In this document: positions 1-10,422 of the stretch, piece after piece
How positions within the stretch are numbered: the stretch's first letter is position 1
Layout of the letters: every line of letters begins with the position of its first letter
From: Adiantum capillus-veneris
Lineage: Eukaryota; Streptophyta; Polypodiopsida; Polypodiales; Pteridaceae
Reading direction: 5' to 3'
DNA length: 64,000 nt
Assembly (NCBI GenBank): GCA_014529385.2
Contig: CM043948.1
Location: 79,938,291-80,002,290 of the forward strand
The notes under the pieces: model-generated
What the model saw: the letters and a program-made list of their open reading frames with translations, nothing else
The model's database searches: none
Told to the model about the DNA's origin: nothing
Program-made: the position numbers and the translations under genes

Positions 1-2
1 CT

Positions 3-1007
3 ACGGTTTTTGGAATCTGGCACACTTCTGTCAGTTATGACAGTGGCATTGTAGCTCAAGATTTTTTGGTCATGCCTACTGGAACTATGGAGGGTAATAT
101 AAACCTAGGCCGCACGTGGATGATAGCCACCAAATGCACTATTGATTGGGGGACTGGGGGTGTTACAACGCAAAAGCCAACTCTTAGCCCTACCACTCAA
201 GCCATAGTCCGTGAGATATTGCCTAAGGAAATAAAACCCAAGACATTGCATGTCCAGGAGGTTGAACCATACGTCCCCATAGCCCAACTCTCTAGAGCTT
301 CAACTGATGTAGTTGAAAGAAAGCTTGAGACACACAAGAACCATCCTAATATAACAGAGAAAACATACAAGTGGGTCCCCAAAGCCTCTGTAGCGAGCAT
401 GGTTTATGCAAAAAAACGGAAACCTAGTAAGAACCGTCCCACTCACTCCAAGAAATGTAAAGAAACGTTGCGTTGGATTCCTAAACGACTATTGGAAGCC
501 CAAGGATACTATGAAGGAAATGATCAAATCTGGGTGCCCAAACGTAAAGTGTACTCTTACCTGTCACCTGGCCCATGTAAACCCAATCCTGTGGCTCCAA
601 AACAAATTGAAAATCGCGGAAAGGAAAAAATCATGGAATGTTACACACCCGCTCTAGAGCTAGTTTGGGTACCAAAGAAAGAACGATTTGTTCCACCTAG
701 CTCAGGAACAGGGAAATCAAATGAAGCTTCTTGCTCTTCATGTAGTTCCTATACGCAAATAGAAGCTTCGACACAACCTCCACCTACCACTGTACATATC
801 CATACAAGCACGACAGAGTTTGCACCTCCCGGGTTAAGTTCACCACCTACAACAACGTTGCAAATAAAATCATGGGAGAGTACCTTACCACCCTTGCAAC
901 TAGATGAAACGCATAGGGCAATCGAAAACTATTGGTTAAAACCTTCACCCATAACAACTTGGAACAATTGGTTTCAAAAGGTGACGACCTCATTCCAAAA
1001 GGTATGA
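3..1007 (+). CDS. C-terminal part of gag-protease polyprotein with W-x-P-K repeats (partial)
   Basis: The frame is open from the left edge to the stop at 1007, so the start is outside the window. The first ~45 residues include L-G-R-T-W-M, which resembles the LGRP end of a retropepsin domain, followed by a linker unlike that of copy 2. From about nucleotide 340 onward it closely matches the polyprotein at 21774-22949, sharing four W-[VI]-P-K tetrapeptides spaced along a Lys/Pro-rich segment and the ending N-N-W-F-Q. It stops just before an AAGGGGGG tract, as copy 2 does. The function of the W-x-P-K region is unknown; a nucleic-acid-binding tail of gag is a guess. The reading frame is intact within the window. 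Confidence 0.75.
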   Translation, partial: TVFGIWHTSVSYDSGIVAQDFLVMPTGTMEGNINLGRTWMIATKCTIDWGTGGVTTQKPTLSPTTQAIVREILPKEIKPKTLHVQEVEPYVPIAQLSRASTDVVERKLETHKNHPNITEKTYKWVPKASVASMVYAKKRKPSKNRPTHSKKCKETLRWIPKRLLEAQGYYEGNDQIWVPKRKVYSYLSPGPCKPNPVAPKQIENRGKEKIMECYTPALELVWVPKKERFVPPSSGTGKSNEASCSSCSSYTQIEASTQPPPTTVHIHTSTTEFAPPGLSSPPTTTLQIKSWESTLPPLQLDETHRAIENYWLKPSPITTWNNWFQKVTTSFQKV

Positions 1008-1278
1008 TCTACCCAAGGAAGGGGGGAGTGTTTGCTAACATCAATCATTCACTCGCTCCCCTCTCATCCTTCCTCCCTGACCTCTCAATTCCAATCTTAG
1101 GGAATGTATATATATAGCCTTATACTCACAAAAATCAAAAATAGTAAAGAGCAAGAGCGACTAGCAACGAGAGGGCACCCTATCAAATCTTACATATAAG
1201 TCCAAATTCACCGTGTCAATTCAAGCAACACACAAAAACAACTCTTATGTTTTAAAGGCCTAACCAAATCTATCTGTA

Positions 1279-1710
1279 TTGTCAAAAATGGCTACTTCAC
1301 CAGAGGCATGCACTTCTATTTTTGATGAAAGGTACCCTTTGTCTTTTCCTCAAGTGTTCTACGTATGCTACCCTATACTTTCTTGCGAATGGGATTTGAT
1401 AGAGAATCTTGCATGTGAGAGAAATTTTGAGGAGTTAGAATGGCTGGTACGTCTATGGCTAACTAGTGATCCCTACCCAATAGCGAATGTGTCTCCAGTG
1501 GCACATGCTTATTCTTTTGCACAAGATGAGTATCCACGCATCGCGAGGTTCTTGATTAGCATGCTTGCACAAGAGTATGATGAAGAGGAACTAATAGAGA
1601 CCGAGGAAGACTATGGCCTCACAGACAACGATTTTATTTATCTAGATGATGAGGATAGAGGCCTAGCCTTAGGGTGGCCACCCGGTTTATATAATATCCT
1701 CTTTCCTTGA
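1279..1710 (+). CDS. Small acidic protein of unknown function carried by the LTR element
   Basis: A 143-residue open frame with an ATG start lies about 270 bases after the polyprotein stop and inside the element. The product has a hydrophobic/aromatic first half (residues 1-90, several Trp and Cys) and a strongly acidic stretch around residues 95-130, ending in a Pro/Gly-rich tail. No family was recognised. The corresponding place in copy 2 (about 23050-23200) lacks it, so it is either an extra ORF of this subfamily or a captured sequence. The unbroken frame argues for recent coding function; length alone does not prove it. Confidence 0.45.
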   Translation: MSKMATSPEACTSIFDERYPLSFPQVFYVCYPILSCEWDLIENLACERNFEELEWLVRLWLTSDPYPIANVSPVAHAYSFAQDEYPRIARFLISMLAQEYDEEELIETEEDYGLTDNDFIYLDDEDRGLALGWPPGLYNILFP

Positions 1711-2931
1711 TTCTAAAAGGGGTGACAGATAGGTAGGTTAGGGGTCTAGATTGTGTTTTGAGTTTGTTTTTTAGGAGTTTTAATTTTTCACACTGACATG
1801 CCTCCTAGAGGTATAGTGCCTGTTTTTGGATGTGTTAGGTAGGACTTATATGGATCTCCATCCACATGGCTGAGGACATCTGCTTCAACGAAATGAGCCA
1901 CTCCATACCTCCAGGTGTACTACTTTCCATGATTCATGTTGGTGGATATGTGTAATTGCTAATAATGATTTTTCATTCTTTGTTTGAGTGCAATAGTTAT
2001 GATTGTTATCTGCCATTATAGATGTATAATTTTGTCTTTGCTTAAGTTGATTGAACTCCAGTTTAATCTTATGGATGAGCCTGGAGATTAGGAGACCGTG
2101 ACTTTAGGTTAACTCATTTACTTGACCACTAGGCCTAGCTAATAAAATTATCCGAGTATTTGAGACCTTAGGAATGTTTTAGGTAGAGAAAGGCTTGCTC
2201 ACTCAAACAACAAAAAACACTAGTGCGAGTACCAAGGAAATGGAAGCAAAAAAAAAAAAAAAACATAAGTGCCACAAATGAAAAATCTTACGCTGGAAGA
2301 GAAATCCTGGCTTGAATTGGTACTTCACTCACATGTATTGTCTATGGTACTAGAGCCCTAGAGGCTCCCAGGGTGGGCGCTTTTCCTTGAGAAGCAAAAA
2401 ACCCCGGACATACAAAATAAGCACACACGTCACATGATTGTGACCCAAAGTAAAAAAGTATTAAAAAAAAATAAAAAAATTAAAGACTTCCATTGAGCTT
2501 ACAGTTAACATTTCAAGCTTTTGTTTGCAGTTGTGAGAGCGAGTTGGCTAATCAAAGCTGAAAAGCATAATTAGGGAATCTTGCATTTAGATAATCTTCT
2601 TAGCTTAGCTAGTACTAGAGTAGTTGTTTTAACCTTAGTCATAGCTAACTAATTGATAGACTCACCCATAAGCTCAAAACTCTTGATTAATTAATTTACT
2701 CAAAGTGCAATTTATTTGTCCTTAATGGCAGTCTAACATTTCATAAATCTTGCATTTACTCATTTCCACATGTACTTTACATTCCCCTCATGATTTACGG
2801 CAATATAATTCCGATTGCTAAAACAGTGACTTTGCCTTGCAGATTCAAATATAGATGCTCTACAACATGGACATACCAAGCATCAACTCAATAGCTTCCG
2901 AGGACGGAATCTACATCAGGAAGGGGGGCAA
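1711..2931 (+). other. 3' untranslated region of copy 1, with polypurine tract
   Basis: No gene was seen. The stretch aligns in patches with 23200-24582 of copy 2, including a well conserved block at about 2341-2400 (copy 2: about 23949-24008). A run of A's lies at 2250-2264. It ends with a purine tract at 2919-2931 immediately before the LTR, the expected plus-strand priming site. Confidence 0.6.
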
Positions 2932-3241
2932 TGTTAACCCTCGTGGCTCACGGACACCCTATCGCCTACGACGGACACTGTAACCGTATTATTTATTTAA
3001 GTACAGTCAGGCACCGGGCTTGTCGGTCCAATAGGGAAAGGTAGAGTGATCGCCAATGAGAGGCGCACTCTAACACGAACATGCTAGGGTTAGTTGGCTA
3101 AGCATGGGCGCCCAAGTGTGAATGGGGTGAGCTCACATAAAAGCCAATTAAACCTAAAATTGAGTCATTCTCTCATTGTGCAATAGAAGCTGCTCTTGCT
3201 CCATCTCCACCTTCTCCTTCACCATCTCCTTGTGTGTGTGC

Positions 3242-3275
<34 letters not shown>

Positions 3276-3522
3276 GAGTGTGTGTGCGATCGAGCGTTGC
3301 GGCGGCACGACAGCGGCGAGACGGTTGAGCGCGGCGTAGCGGCGTCTCCCTCTTCTTTGCGGCGAGGAATCCTCTACGACAGGAGCACAAGGCGGTGAGT
3401 GACACACCCTTTGCTCTCTTGAGCTTACTAGTTTAGGCTTGTTGTGTGCTTGGAGCCATTTGTGGCTCGCACACGGTGTATCGGCAAGTCCCTTGCTTCG
3501 ACAGTGCGGCAAGGAGCGCACA
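2932..3522 (+). repeat. 3' LTR of copy 1
   Basis: A 591-bp repeat starts TGTTAACC and ends AGCGCACA. It matches both LTRs of the element at 16148-25168 along its length, including an internal CT-rich stretch, a short GT/GA microsatellite and the CACACGGTGTAT block. It is more diverged from those two LTRs than they are from each other. Confidence 0.9.
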
Positions 3523-4098
3523 TCCGACATGTGGGCACTGCTTTTTTTGATGTGTTCCTAAGCAAATAAAGCATAATTTTTGACTTTTTGCACGTTGAAA
3601 TTCAGATGGTGATAGGCGCTTCTTGACCACGTTGGTCGTGCCCCGATTTGTTCCGACAATCGAAGTATTGTGGACATGTTGGACCTCTTTGGTCATAACT
3701 GGTAAATTGGCAACCCCTTGGGTTGCTGGCAAGTGGAGAGCTGATTCGGGTAGCATCCTGTAAATTAGTTGTGTAAGATTTTCTACTTGTGTAACCAAGA
3801 TTTGAAACCTGACAGCAAGCTTGCGAAATTGGGCATCAAAAGTTTTCCAGTCCTGTTGAGTGACAAACTCCCTGGTATCTGGCAATTGACTTTCATCCTC
3901 TAGAATATCCAACACGCTCTGTGGAGGAGGGGTTGACAAACGAGGAGACAAAGATGGATCACCTGGGTTTTCACCATCCTTCCCTGTTGCCACGAGGGTA
4001 CTCTCCGTGAGAGTATCCGGCCCCATGACATCCACGGGTGGAGCCCATTCGATATATTCGAAGTCGAGCATGTGTTGATCATCAATTCCCACACTCAT
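3523..4098 (-). pseudogene. gag fragment with zinc knuckle
   Basis: On the minus strand an ATG at 4098 opens a frame of about 190 codons that runs into the inserted LTR. The first part is acidic and Pro-rich, then comes a short helical segment, and then, without a recognisable gag core, a basic K-K-R-L-S-P-S-E-F motif leading into a knuckle C-F-I-C-L-G-T-H-Q-K-K-Q-C. That order (KLSP...E then a Cys knuckle) is typical of plant chromovirus gag C-termini. The capsid-like core seems internally deleted, and the knuckle has Cx2Cx3Hx4C spacing, one residue short of the usual retroviral form. The 3' remainder was displaced by the copy-1 insertion. Confidence 0.6.
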
Positions 4099-4929
4099 GG
4101 CGAATCTGTGGTGTGCGAACAAAGAGAAAACAGTACCTGATGTCGGTGTCCCAACAAAGTATAGGCTTGTTAAATCTTCCTTGATTTCAACAAATACTCC
4201 CGTGGCCGTAATTAGCCATGCTAATTAGGTTGGTCGGCAAAGCATTGAATAATCCGTGATGTTGGATATTTAAATGAAAACTTACGAATTGTTGCCGATG
4301 AAGCTTGGTTGTCGACGAAGCTTGGTGATTGACGAAGCTTGACGTCCTATCGAAGAAGATTTTGGTCAACTTACTAATTGCATGTTGTCGTTGATCTTTC
4401 TCTTGAACACGCAGGTTCTGATGGAAATTTCTGCAGTAAGCTAGTACAATTTGAGGCCGTGTCGATCGAGTGGCCGATGCTCGCCTTGACACACCGTATG
4501 CTTGCCGGCAAACACGGGTTGTCTTGGCCGGTGGGAAGGACCGCCTGTAGCGACCAAGACCAAAATCGAATGGCCAAAGGCCTTCAAAGGCCTTTTGAAT
4601 AGTTTGAAAGGCTCACTGTTTTGAGTGTAGGCAACGAACGCAGAGATGACAAGCACGATGAGGGGCAGATGGCACGAAGTAGAGGTTGGCTATGGCCGCT
4701 TGAGGATGGAGCCCTCTCCTGTAGCCTCTGGGCGACCCGTTCAAGCCCGCCTGCTCGCGGTTTCATGCACCGTAGCTTCCCGTCCCAAAAAAGAAGGCCC
4801 CCCTCGTTTTGGCAAAAAGCCACGGCTAAAAATGGAAAAAAAATTATAAAGGAGTGGTTCTCACCATAGGGACCTATTTTTAGAGGTCAAGGGTGACCAC
4901 GCCTTAGAGAGAGAGTGTGGAAGCTGCCA
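4099..4929 (-). other. 5' leader of the short-LTR gypsy element
   Basis: This is the region between the primer-binding site and gag. Short open frames occur on both strands, but none has recognisable motifs or a match elsewhere in the window. It contains a GA-rich patch near 4903-4917. I treat it as untranslated leader. Confidence 0.5.
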
Positions 4930-4941
4930 GCTCTGATACCA
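4930..4941 (-). promoter_or_regulatory. Primer-binding site (tRNA-iMet)
   Basis: On the minus strand this reads TGGTATCAGAGC, complementary to the 3' end of plant initiator tRNA-Met. One base separates it from the LTR. Confidence 0.85.
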
Positions 4942-4942
4942 A

Positions 4943-5115
4943 TGTAATGAACTAGGCAACTAGGCCCTGGTAGATCCTCCTCCCAACCTCCCTTTATAGG
5001 GTGGGATCCTAGCCCCTTGCCCTAGACGGATCCCCTGTCCACACTGCCTAGCCCGGTCCTTGGCCGTAGTCCTTGCCTAGCCTAGTCATTAGGGTACAGG
5101 ACCCGTGTCCTGACA
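4943..5115 (-). repeat. Short LTR (173 bp)
   Basis: The minus strand starts TGTCAGGACACGGG and ends CATTACA, directly next to the tRNA-iMet primer site. A CCTATAAAGG TATA-like box lies on the minus strand near 4995. Its partner LTR is outside the window, so the boundaries rest on the TG...CA ends and the primer site. Confidence 0.6.
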
Positions 5116-5223
5116 CCCCGTATCGACGCTCATAGTGACGCTTTTAGCAACGTCGGGCGTTATAAAAACCCAATGTATTTCCGTCGCTAAAAGCGTCATA
5201 AGAGCACACAACCTCTTGTAGTG
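5116..5223. mobile_element. Terminus of a third CACTA transposon
   Basis: The stretch ends CTTGTAGTG at 5223; read from the other strand this is CACTACAAGAGGT, an En/Spm terminal inverted repeat. The CACTA-1 right end carries the same ACAAGAGGT string next to CACTACAAC. Inside the end are repeated AGCGACG/GCGTC units with a self-complementary ACGCTTTTAGC...GCTAAAAGCGT arrangement, typical of CACTA subterminal repeats. The rest of the transposon is displaced to the left by the gypsy insertion and leaves the window. Confidence 0.6.
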
Positions 5224-5325
5224 TTGGACACCATTTTTGAGAAAGCGCACACAGAGTCTTACCATGGTTGCATCTAAAAAAGCTAAAGAAACAATCTAAT
5301 AGGCTCGAGAAGAACTCATTGGGAA

Positions 5326-5772
5326 ATGGATCTTCATTCATCTTTGTGGGCTTATAGCGTGTCATTCAGAACGGCTTTGAGTGTCAGTCCCTTTAACTTG
5401 GTCTATGGTCTTGACACGATATTGCCAATGGAATTCTTATTGCCAACCCTCAAAGTTGCACATGAGTTAGGACAGAAGGGTCAAAGTTGTCAAAATGACT
5501 TGAAAACTTGGAACCGTTAGATGAACAGAAATTAGCGGCCATAGCACATAGATATGCTTAGAAAAGGAAACAAAAACAATTCTTTGATTTGCAATTGTTA
5601 ACAAAGATCTTCAAACATAGAGATTTGGTATTGGTTTACTCACTGAAACAACGCATCCATAAATTCAAGAAAAAGGGACATGGTCATTTTGTCATCGAGA
5701 ATGTTTCACTAAGCGGAGCAATTAAATTGATCACCTTAGACTTGCCATCACTACTTTACTTAGTCTTTAGTA
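5326..5772 (+). pseudogene. Ty3/gypsy integrase C-terminal fragment
   Basis: The plus strand gives W-A-Y...F-R-T-A-L-S-V-S-P-F-N-L-V-Y-G, the conserved segment at the end of gypsy integrase catalytic domains. About 180 bases later comes a K-H-R-D-L-V-L-V-Y segment and a K-K-G-H-G-H-F-V-I-E-N-V motif like the GPF/Y C-terminal domain. A frame change near 5510 and a stop near 5560 separate the two halves. No catalytic DDE residues are present in this piece. It begins abruptly about 90 bases after the CACTA terminus at 5223. Confidence 0.7.
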
Positions 5773-5781
5773 GAAGATGAA

Positions 5782-6165
5782 GTGGAAACAAATGATGAAT
5801 GGCTAGATGGACTAGACATAAGGATCACAGTTACCTTAAAAGATGGGTGCAGAGTCAAAGTGTTAGCTAACACAGGTGCACGACTCAATGCAATAAACTA
5901 TTCGACTTACAAAAGAGGAACAACCCAGCCATTGGAATACTACCAAGCTAAAGTCAAGGCATGTCATAAAGAATTCACACCAACATTGGGGTTGATCAAT
6001 CTCAATATCTTTGTGCATAGAATTCTATGCCCACACACATTTATTTGCATTCGTGATGAGAATATGAATGAAGTGTGCTAGGTCCGTTCCATGGATGAGA
6101 ACTTATAAAGTTGTTCATGATTGGGATGATAATGTTCTTGAGTTAACACTCAAAAGCGAATAGTT
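5782..6165 (+). pseudogene. Retropepsin-like fragment directly after integrase
   Basis: The first 100 codons are open and contain V-L-A-N-T-G-A-R-L-N-A-I, resembling the D-T/S-G-A active-site loop of an aspartic protease with Asp changed to Asn. After a stop at 6081 a shifted frame gives W-M-R-T-Y-K-V-V-H-D-W, which matches the LGRP-W/F-M...HDW end of the protease domain at 21640-21960. The position downstream of integrase is unusual, since protease normally lies between gag and RT. It may be an extra domain, a chimera, or a separate neighbouring element. It is not functional as it stands. Confidence 0.5.
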
Positions 6166-7894
6166 TAGGAGTACCATTTTCTCACAACTATGAAGAGTGG
6201 AAGGCCGCTCTCAAAATTCCAAAGCTAACAGACAACAGGATTAACGGAGCTCTAATGACCACTATTCGACACCGAATCCATCCTCATAATACCAACATGC
6301 AAGAAACCATGCAGTTTTGGATACTCAAAGCTCAGTGCACTAACAATTCTAATGAAATCTGGTGCCTAAGCAACCATTGAATGCTCAGAAGGAATCAACA
6401 TGAACACCTCCCTATTAACCGCAGCAAAGGACATCAAAGTTATAGCCATTTAAATGGATGTGGAAACCCAAGCACCAGCCTGAAGCAAGGCCCAAACCAA
6501 AGACAATGTACAAAGGGCAATCCAAGGCAGCACCAAGCAAAGTGACATACATATTTATATATATATACATACATACATACATATTTATATACATTACCAC
6601 CTGATTCAAGGACCACTGATTGTTGTACACAACAAACTATCAAGGAACAAGTCCAATTGCTACTCTTCAAGATAGTTAATTAACAAGATGCTTCTTCATC
6701 GACAATCCTTGAGCTCACAGCTCATGACCCCCCCCCGTTGCACCTCATAATGTTTTAAATTGCATTGACCTCAATAGCATGATAGAGACAACTTCAAGTA
6801 TGCATAGACACAACTTGACTACCCATGCATTTCACAACTCAGGCTACACTCTATCATCCCGGAGGACTCACGCAAGGAGGGGGGAAGCATTCTCAATGGG
6901 GACCCAGATATATGAAATAGATCAAAAACAGGGCAGTGTTTTGAAGTGCTTGTATATTAATGTGTAAATTTTTGTAATTCACAAGTAAAATGCCCTTAGA
7001 AATAAAAAGAATGGGGATTATATAATATGATAACCCCTATATGTGTATAAATAGTGTAGATATTATTAAAAAAGTCAAAAATATTGCATTTGTTTACTCT
7101 TTTTGCGTGTTTTTTGGTCAAGAAGTAATCAAAATGGAGAAATCCACAAAAATATGGCCCAGCCTAGTGTTTATGTGTGTTGAAGTAATTTTTGGATGGT
7201 TTTTTATTTTTGGAATACTTTTGTATTTTTCTTTTATTGTTTAAATAAAAAGGTTCAAAAACAGAAAAGAAATAGTAAGCAGGCTCATATGGAAAAGCAA
7301 AAGACATTCGATGGTCAAGAAGGGAAGACAAACTAGCATGTCAAATCTTGTTAATTTCCATGATGGTGAAAAAAAGCGTAAATTAGGCCAACAATGCCTG
7401 ATTTGGTGAATTTCTCAAAAAAGAAGCAATGAGAATCCAAATGATAAATTTTTTGAAAGGAAAGTGTACTATGCAGTCTAGTGGAATCAAAGAGTTTGAG
7501 AGAAAATGATTCACAAACTCATAGATTTAAATAGTACCTATCAATCGCTATCAAGGTGATTGATAGGTACAATCTGTTCAAATTTGAATTGCAAGTAGCT
7601 CATAAAAAGGTGATTGATGCTTGCGTGGGATGTGCATGTACAAGTACCTCACTTTATAGAATAGCAACAGCGGGTCATCGATGCTTCTGCAAGATGTCAC
7701 TATCAAGTGCCTTAGATTTTTGGTGATAGTGGGCACCAAAATGTCTTTCATGACATTTTCAAAAATGAGGAAAAAGGATTTTTCTACGTAATTTTAGCCT
7801 TCTTCCTATTGGTTGAGGAGCATTCTCTCACTGGAGCTAAAAGGCCCAAAAATGAGTCAATTTTTCTTTCTTAATGCTTAACCATATAGGTTGG
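6166..7894. other. Non-coding stretch
   Basis: No convincing gene was seen. A purine run AAGGAGGGGGGAAG near 6873-6886 may be the polypurine tract of the decayed gypsy element upstream, but no LTR repeat is found to confirm it. A short TA/TACA microsatellite lies at about 6550-6592. An inverted pair of CTATCAATC/GATTGATAG words occurs near 7535-7570. The remainder is AT-rich. Confidence 0.5.
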
Positions 7895-8730
7895 TCATTG
7901 CGGCATCAATTGCCCTGTTCCACTCACCAGAGTTCATCTATTTTCCTTGCTTTCTTGTATTATTGCCCCCTTGCTTTCTTGTATAATTTTCATGAACCTA
8001 TCTTCTATCAGGATGTTCTCAAATGCACGATAGGTCCTTGCATTCCAAACATGTTTGAAGTAGAAATATCTTACAAATTGTGTATCAATAAGCAGTGCTT
8101 GGCTATTGAACACCTTCCCACCTAGGAAAAGATCTCTCTGGAAGAACCCTATCTTCTAGGTCTTTTGAACTCATTTGAAAAACTTCCCTGCCAGGCCACA
8201 TATCATTAGGTACTCCTTGAATAAGTGAGGTAGATCCTCACTAGTCGTTCTACATTGCGAGCATCTATCCGGACCAATACCTCTTGCTAGAACCTTCACA
8301 TGAGTTGGTAAGGATCCCCATAGCACCTTCCATAGGAAAATCTTCATCCCATGCGGCCATTGTGGGTATCATACGTTCTTCACGATTGTCACCCATCTTG
8401 ATTCCGGCCATTGCTTGTCCCAGTGCTTGTTCAGGGGTAAATTCAATCCGTCAAGATCATAAGGGTGTTGTAAAAATCCTTGGTTTATGGTTTGAGGAAT
8501 TTTCTATTCGTGGGCCACCACCAAGCTTTCCACTTGAACTTGGAATTGCAGGTAGGTAGAAAACATCTATCTAGCCATTTTGGAGCTCTATTGGGTAGCA
8601 GTCTTTCAGTCCCAATGAGATGAAAATGGGAAGCCAATTGATCTATTCTTTTCCATCCTCTATTGCTGGTGTCCCAAAACTAGCCCAATCATCACAGCTC
8701 TTTATTATTCTTTTTCTAGTAGATTCCTTC
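7895..8730 (-). pseudogene. LINE (L1-type) ORF2 C-terminal fragment with zf-RVT domain
   Basis: On the minus strand, through several stops and frame changes, the translation follows the C-terminal region of the plus-strand LINE at 46238-48552: G-W-K-R-I-D-Q-L near 8660, K-Q-W-P-E-S-R-W near 8430, M-K-I-F-L-W-K-V-L-W-G near 8350, D-R-C-S-Q-C-R...D-L-P-H-L-F near 8250, and L-G-G-K...Q-F-V-R-Y-F near 8060. The Cys-x2-Cys...His pattern and the FLWKV motif mark the zf-RVT zinc-binding region at the end of plant LINE reverse transcriptases. No RT catalytic core is included. It is a dead, truncated copy. Confidence 0.75.
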
Positions 8731-9392
8731 TAGAATGGGGTCAAAAGGATGCTGGTACAGCCAAATATGGTCGACCATAGAAGATGGCATGGACAGGTAT
8801 GTGCAGGCTAGCAGATGCATGGCAAAGGGCCAGAGCAGCTACAAAGATCCTGGGCAAACAGGTAGCAAAGGATATGTATGGCTTATGTGGTTTATAGGCC
8901 ACGAAGGCTCCAATAGGAGCTAATTTGGGAGGCAGATGAAGGAGGTTCACGTTGAAATCTTTGTGCATAGAAATGTGGAGTTTGAAGTGCTAAAGGAACA
9001 GGTCCAGATGGCTCATCAAACAGAGCTACAAAACCCAAGATTTTGGAGTTTGAAAGTGTAGCGCATTGTAGATCCGAGTTGAATAGGACAGGTGGAGCCG
9101 GGTGATCCAAGCCAGTTGTGGGAGTGCTTGAATTATGGAGCATACCCGTCTTTTCGGATTGCAGATCAGAGCTACGGATTGCAGATTATGGCCATTGAGA
9201 GTTTTGTTCGGGGCCGAGTTGATGCCCACCTGACTGCAATGGAGGACGTGCCATCTTGCATTTCTTGAGCCTCAATATGGTTCTAGAGTGTAGCACGCAT
9301 CGGATGGAGTCAATGGGGACTGACCACGCCTCAATCAGAGTCCGAACAAGAGAGTTTTTTACAGTTTGAAGCCTGTGTTCGTTCCAGATGTT
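8731..9392. other. Non-coding stretch between LINE fragment and CACTA-1
   Basis: No supported gene, repeat or RNA was seen. It may contain further decayed LINE sequence, but I found no conserved motif to prove that. Confidence 0.4.
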
Positions 9393-9660
9393 CACTACAA
9401 CACGGTGCGCAAAAATCGGTGCAAATACCGAAAAAATAAAGTTAGTTTTAAAACTAAAAAGCATTGAAATAGGCCTCGAAAGAGACGCCAGTATCATAAT
9501 GTCGGTATAAGTACCGGTATATTAAGCCTCGAAATAAACCATGAAATGAGCGTCGGTATACACAATGAAATAACCGCCGGTAATACTATTGCATATTCCG
9601 ACACGGCTACCAAGGTCTATACCGACGCTTCTACCGTACTCTGTACCGACGACCAAACCT
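9393..9660. repeat. CACTA-1 left terminal inverted repeat and subterminal repeats
   Basis: CACTACAAC is followed by about 250 bases with repeated ACCGACG, GTCGGTAT and CCTCGAAA words in both orientations. Such arrays are the binding region for the TNPA-type protein in En/Spm elements; that role is inferred here. Confidence 0.7.
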
Positions 9661-9805
9661 ACAAAATTTTATTGGGCAGAGAGGGCTAGGAACTGATGTT
9701 GCATGTATTGTAGCAAAAGAAAACAGCCCCCTCTGCCCAAAGGAAGAGTGCACAAGCAGCCGTACTCCACCTACAAGCTGACGCTAAAGAGTGAGTGTAT
9801 GGCAA

Positions 9806-10170
9806 TTAGCAAAATTGTAAGAAAAACATAACCACAAAATCAAAAGCTTGATCATGGCATAATGGTATAAAGATTTTATAACCATAACTAGAACATGAGT
9901 CAAAAACTATAAAACCATAAACATAACCTATTTGCCATACCATAACCATTACAATAACTTGCTTGTCATACCATAACCATAACAACCATACCATCATTGC
10001 ACAACCATAACCATAACCATAATCATAACCATAACCATAACCATCACATGACTGCCATACCATCATAGCAAAACCATAACCTTAACTTGACTGCCAAATC
10101 TTAACCATAACATATGTGCCATACCATAAACATAACCATAAACCATAAACATAAGCACTACAAAACTATA
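9806..10170. repeat. Degenerate CATAAC hexamer repeat
   Basis: About 360 bases are rich in imperfect copies of CATAAC/CCATAA. The same type of repeat lies at the corresponding place of CACTA-2 (27900-28240), between the terminal region and the TNPA-like gene. No coding potential. Confidence 0.75.
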
Positions 10171-10422
10171 CATATGCAAAAAATCACTGAGTGAGAAGAT
10201 CCTCATGGTAATGCCTCCCAGTCGATGCCCTCTCCCTCCTCCTACAGCTGGGTCAAAAGGTCCACAAGTCCATGCTTGTATCCATACTTCTCCTCTCGGC
10301 GTATCAAAAGACGCTTCATGGCAACTTTCTACAAAATTATGGTTTAATCATTAGATAAATCTTCAAATAATATATATATATTCCATAATTTAAAGCATAC
10401 ATACAATACTTACAAACTCATG

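Larger units (their letters stand above)
1..3522 (+). mobile_element. 3' part of a non-autonomous gag-protease LTR retrotransposon (copy 1)
   Basis: Everything up to 3522 matches the downstream half of the complete element at 16148-25168: the C-terminal coding region, the polypurine tract and the 3' LTR occur in the same order. The 5' part lies off the left edge. The right boundary is the CA end of the LTR at 3522, and beyond it the sequence is the gag of another retroelement on the opposite strand, so this copy inserted into that gag. Any 5-bp target duplication would begin at 3523 (TCCGA), but its partner is outside the window. No reverse transcriptase or integrase is visible. Confidence 0.85.
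3523..5115 (-). mobile_element. 5' end of a short-LTR Ty3/gypsy element (minus strand), interrupted by copy 1
   Basis: Read on the minus strand, it has an LTR (5115-4943), a primer-binding site for initiator tRNA-Met (4941-4930), a leader of about 830 bases and the start of gag (4098-3523). The gag is cut off at 3522 where the copy-1 LTR ends. The rest of the element would lie left of the window. The outer flank 5116-5120 (CCCCG) would be one target duplication, but its mate is not visible. Confidence 0.7.

Noticed and set aside
6868-7030. 3' LTR of the gypsy fragment at 5326-6165
   Set aside because: A purine tract is present but no TG...CA repeat partner or second copy exists in the window.
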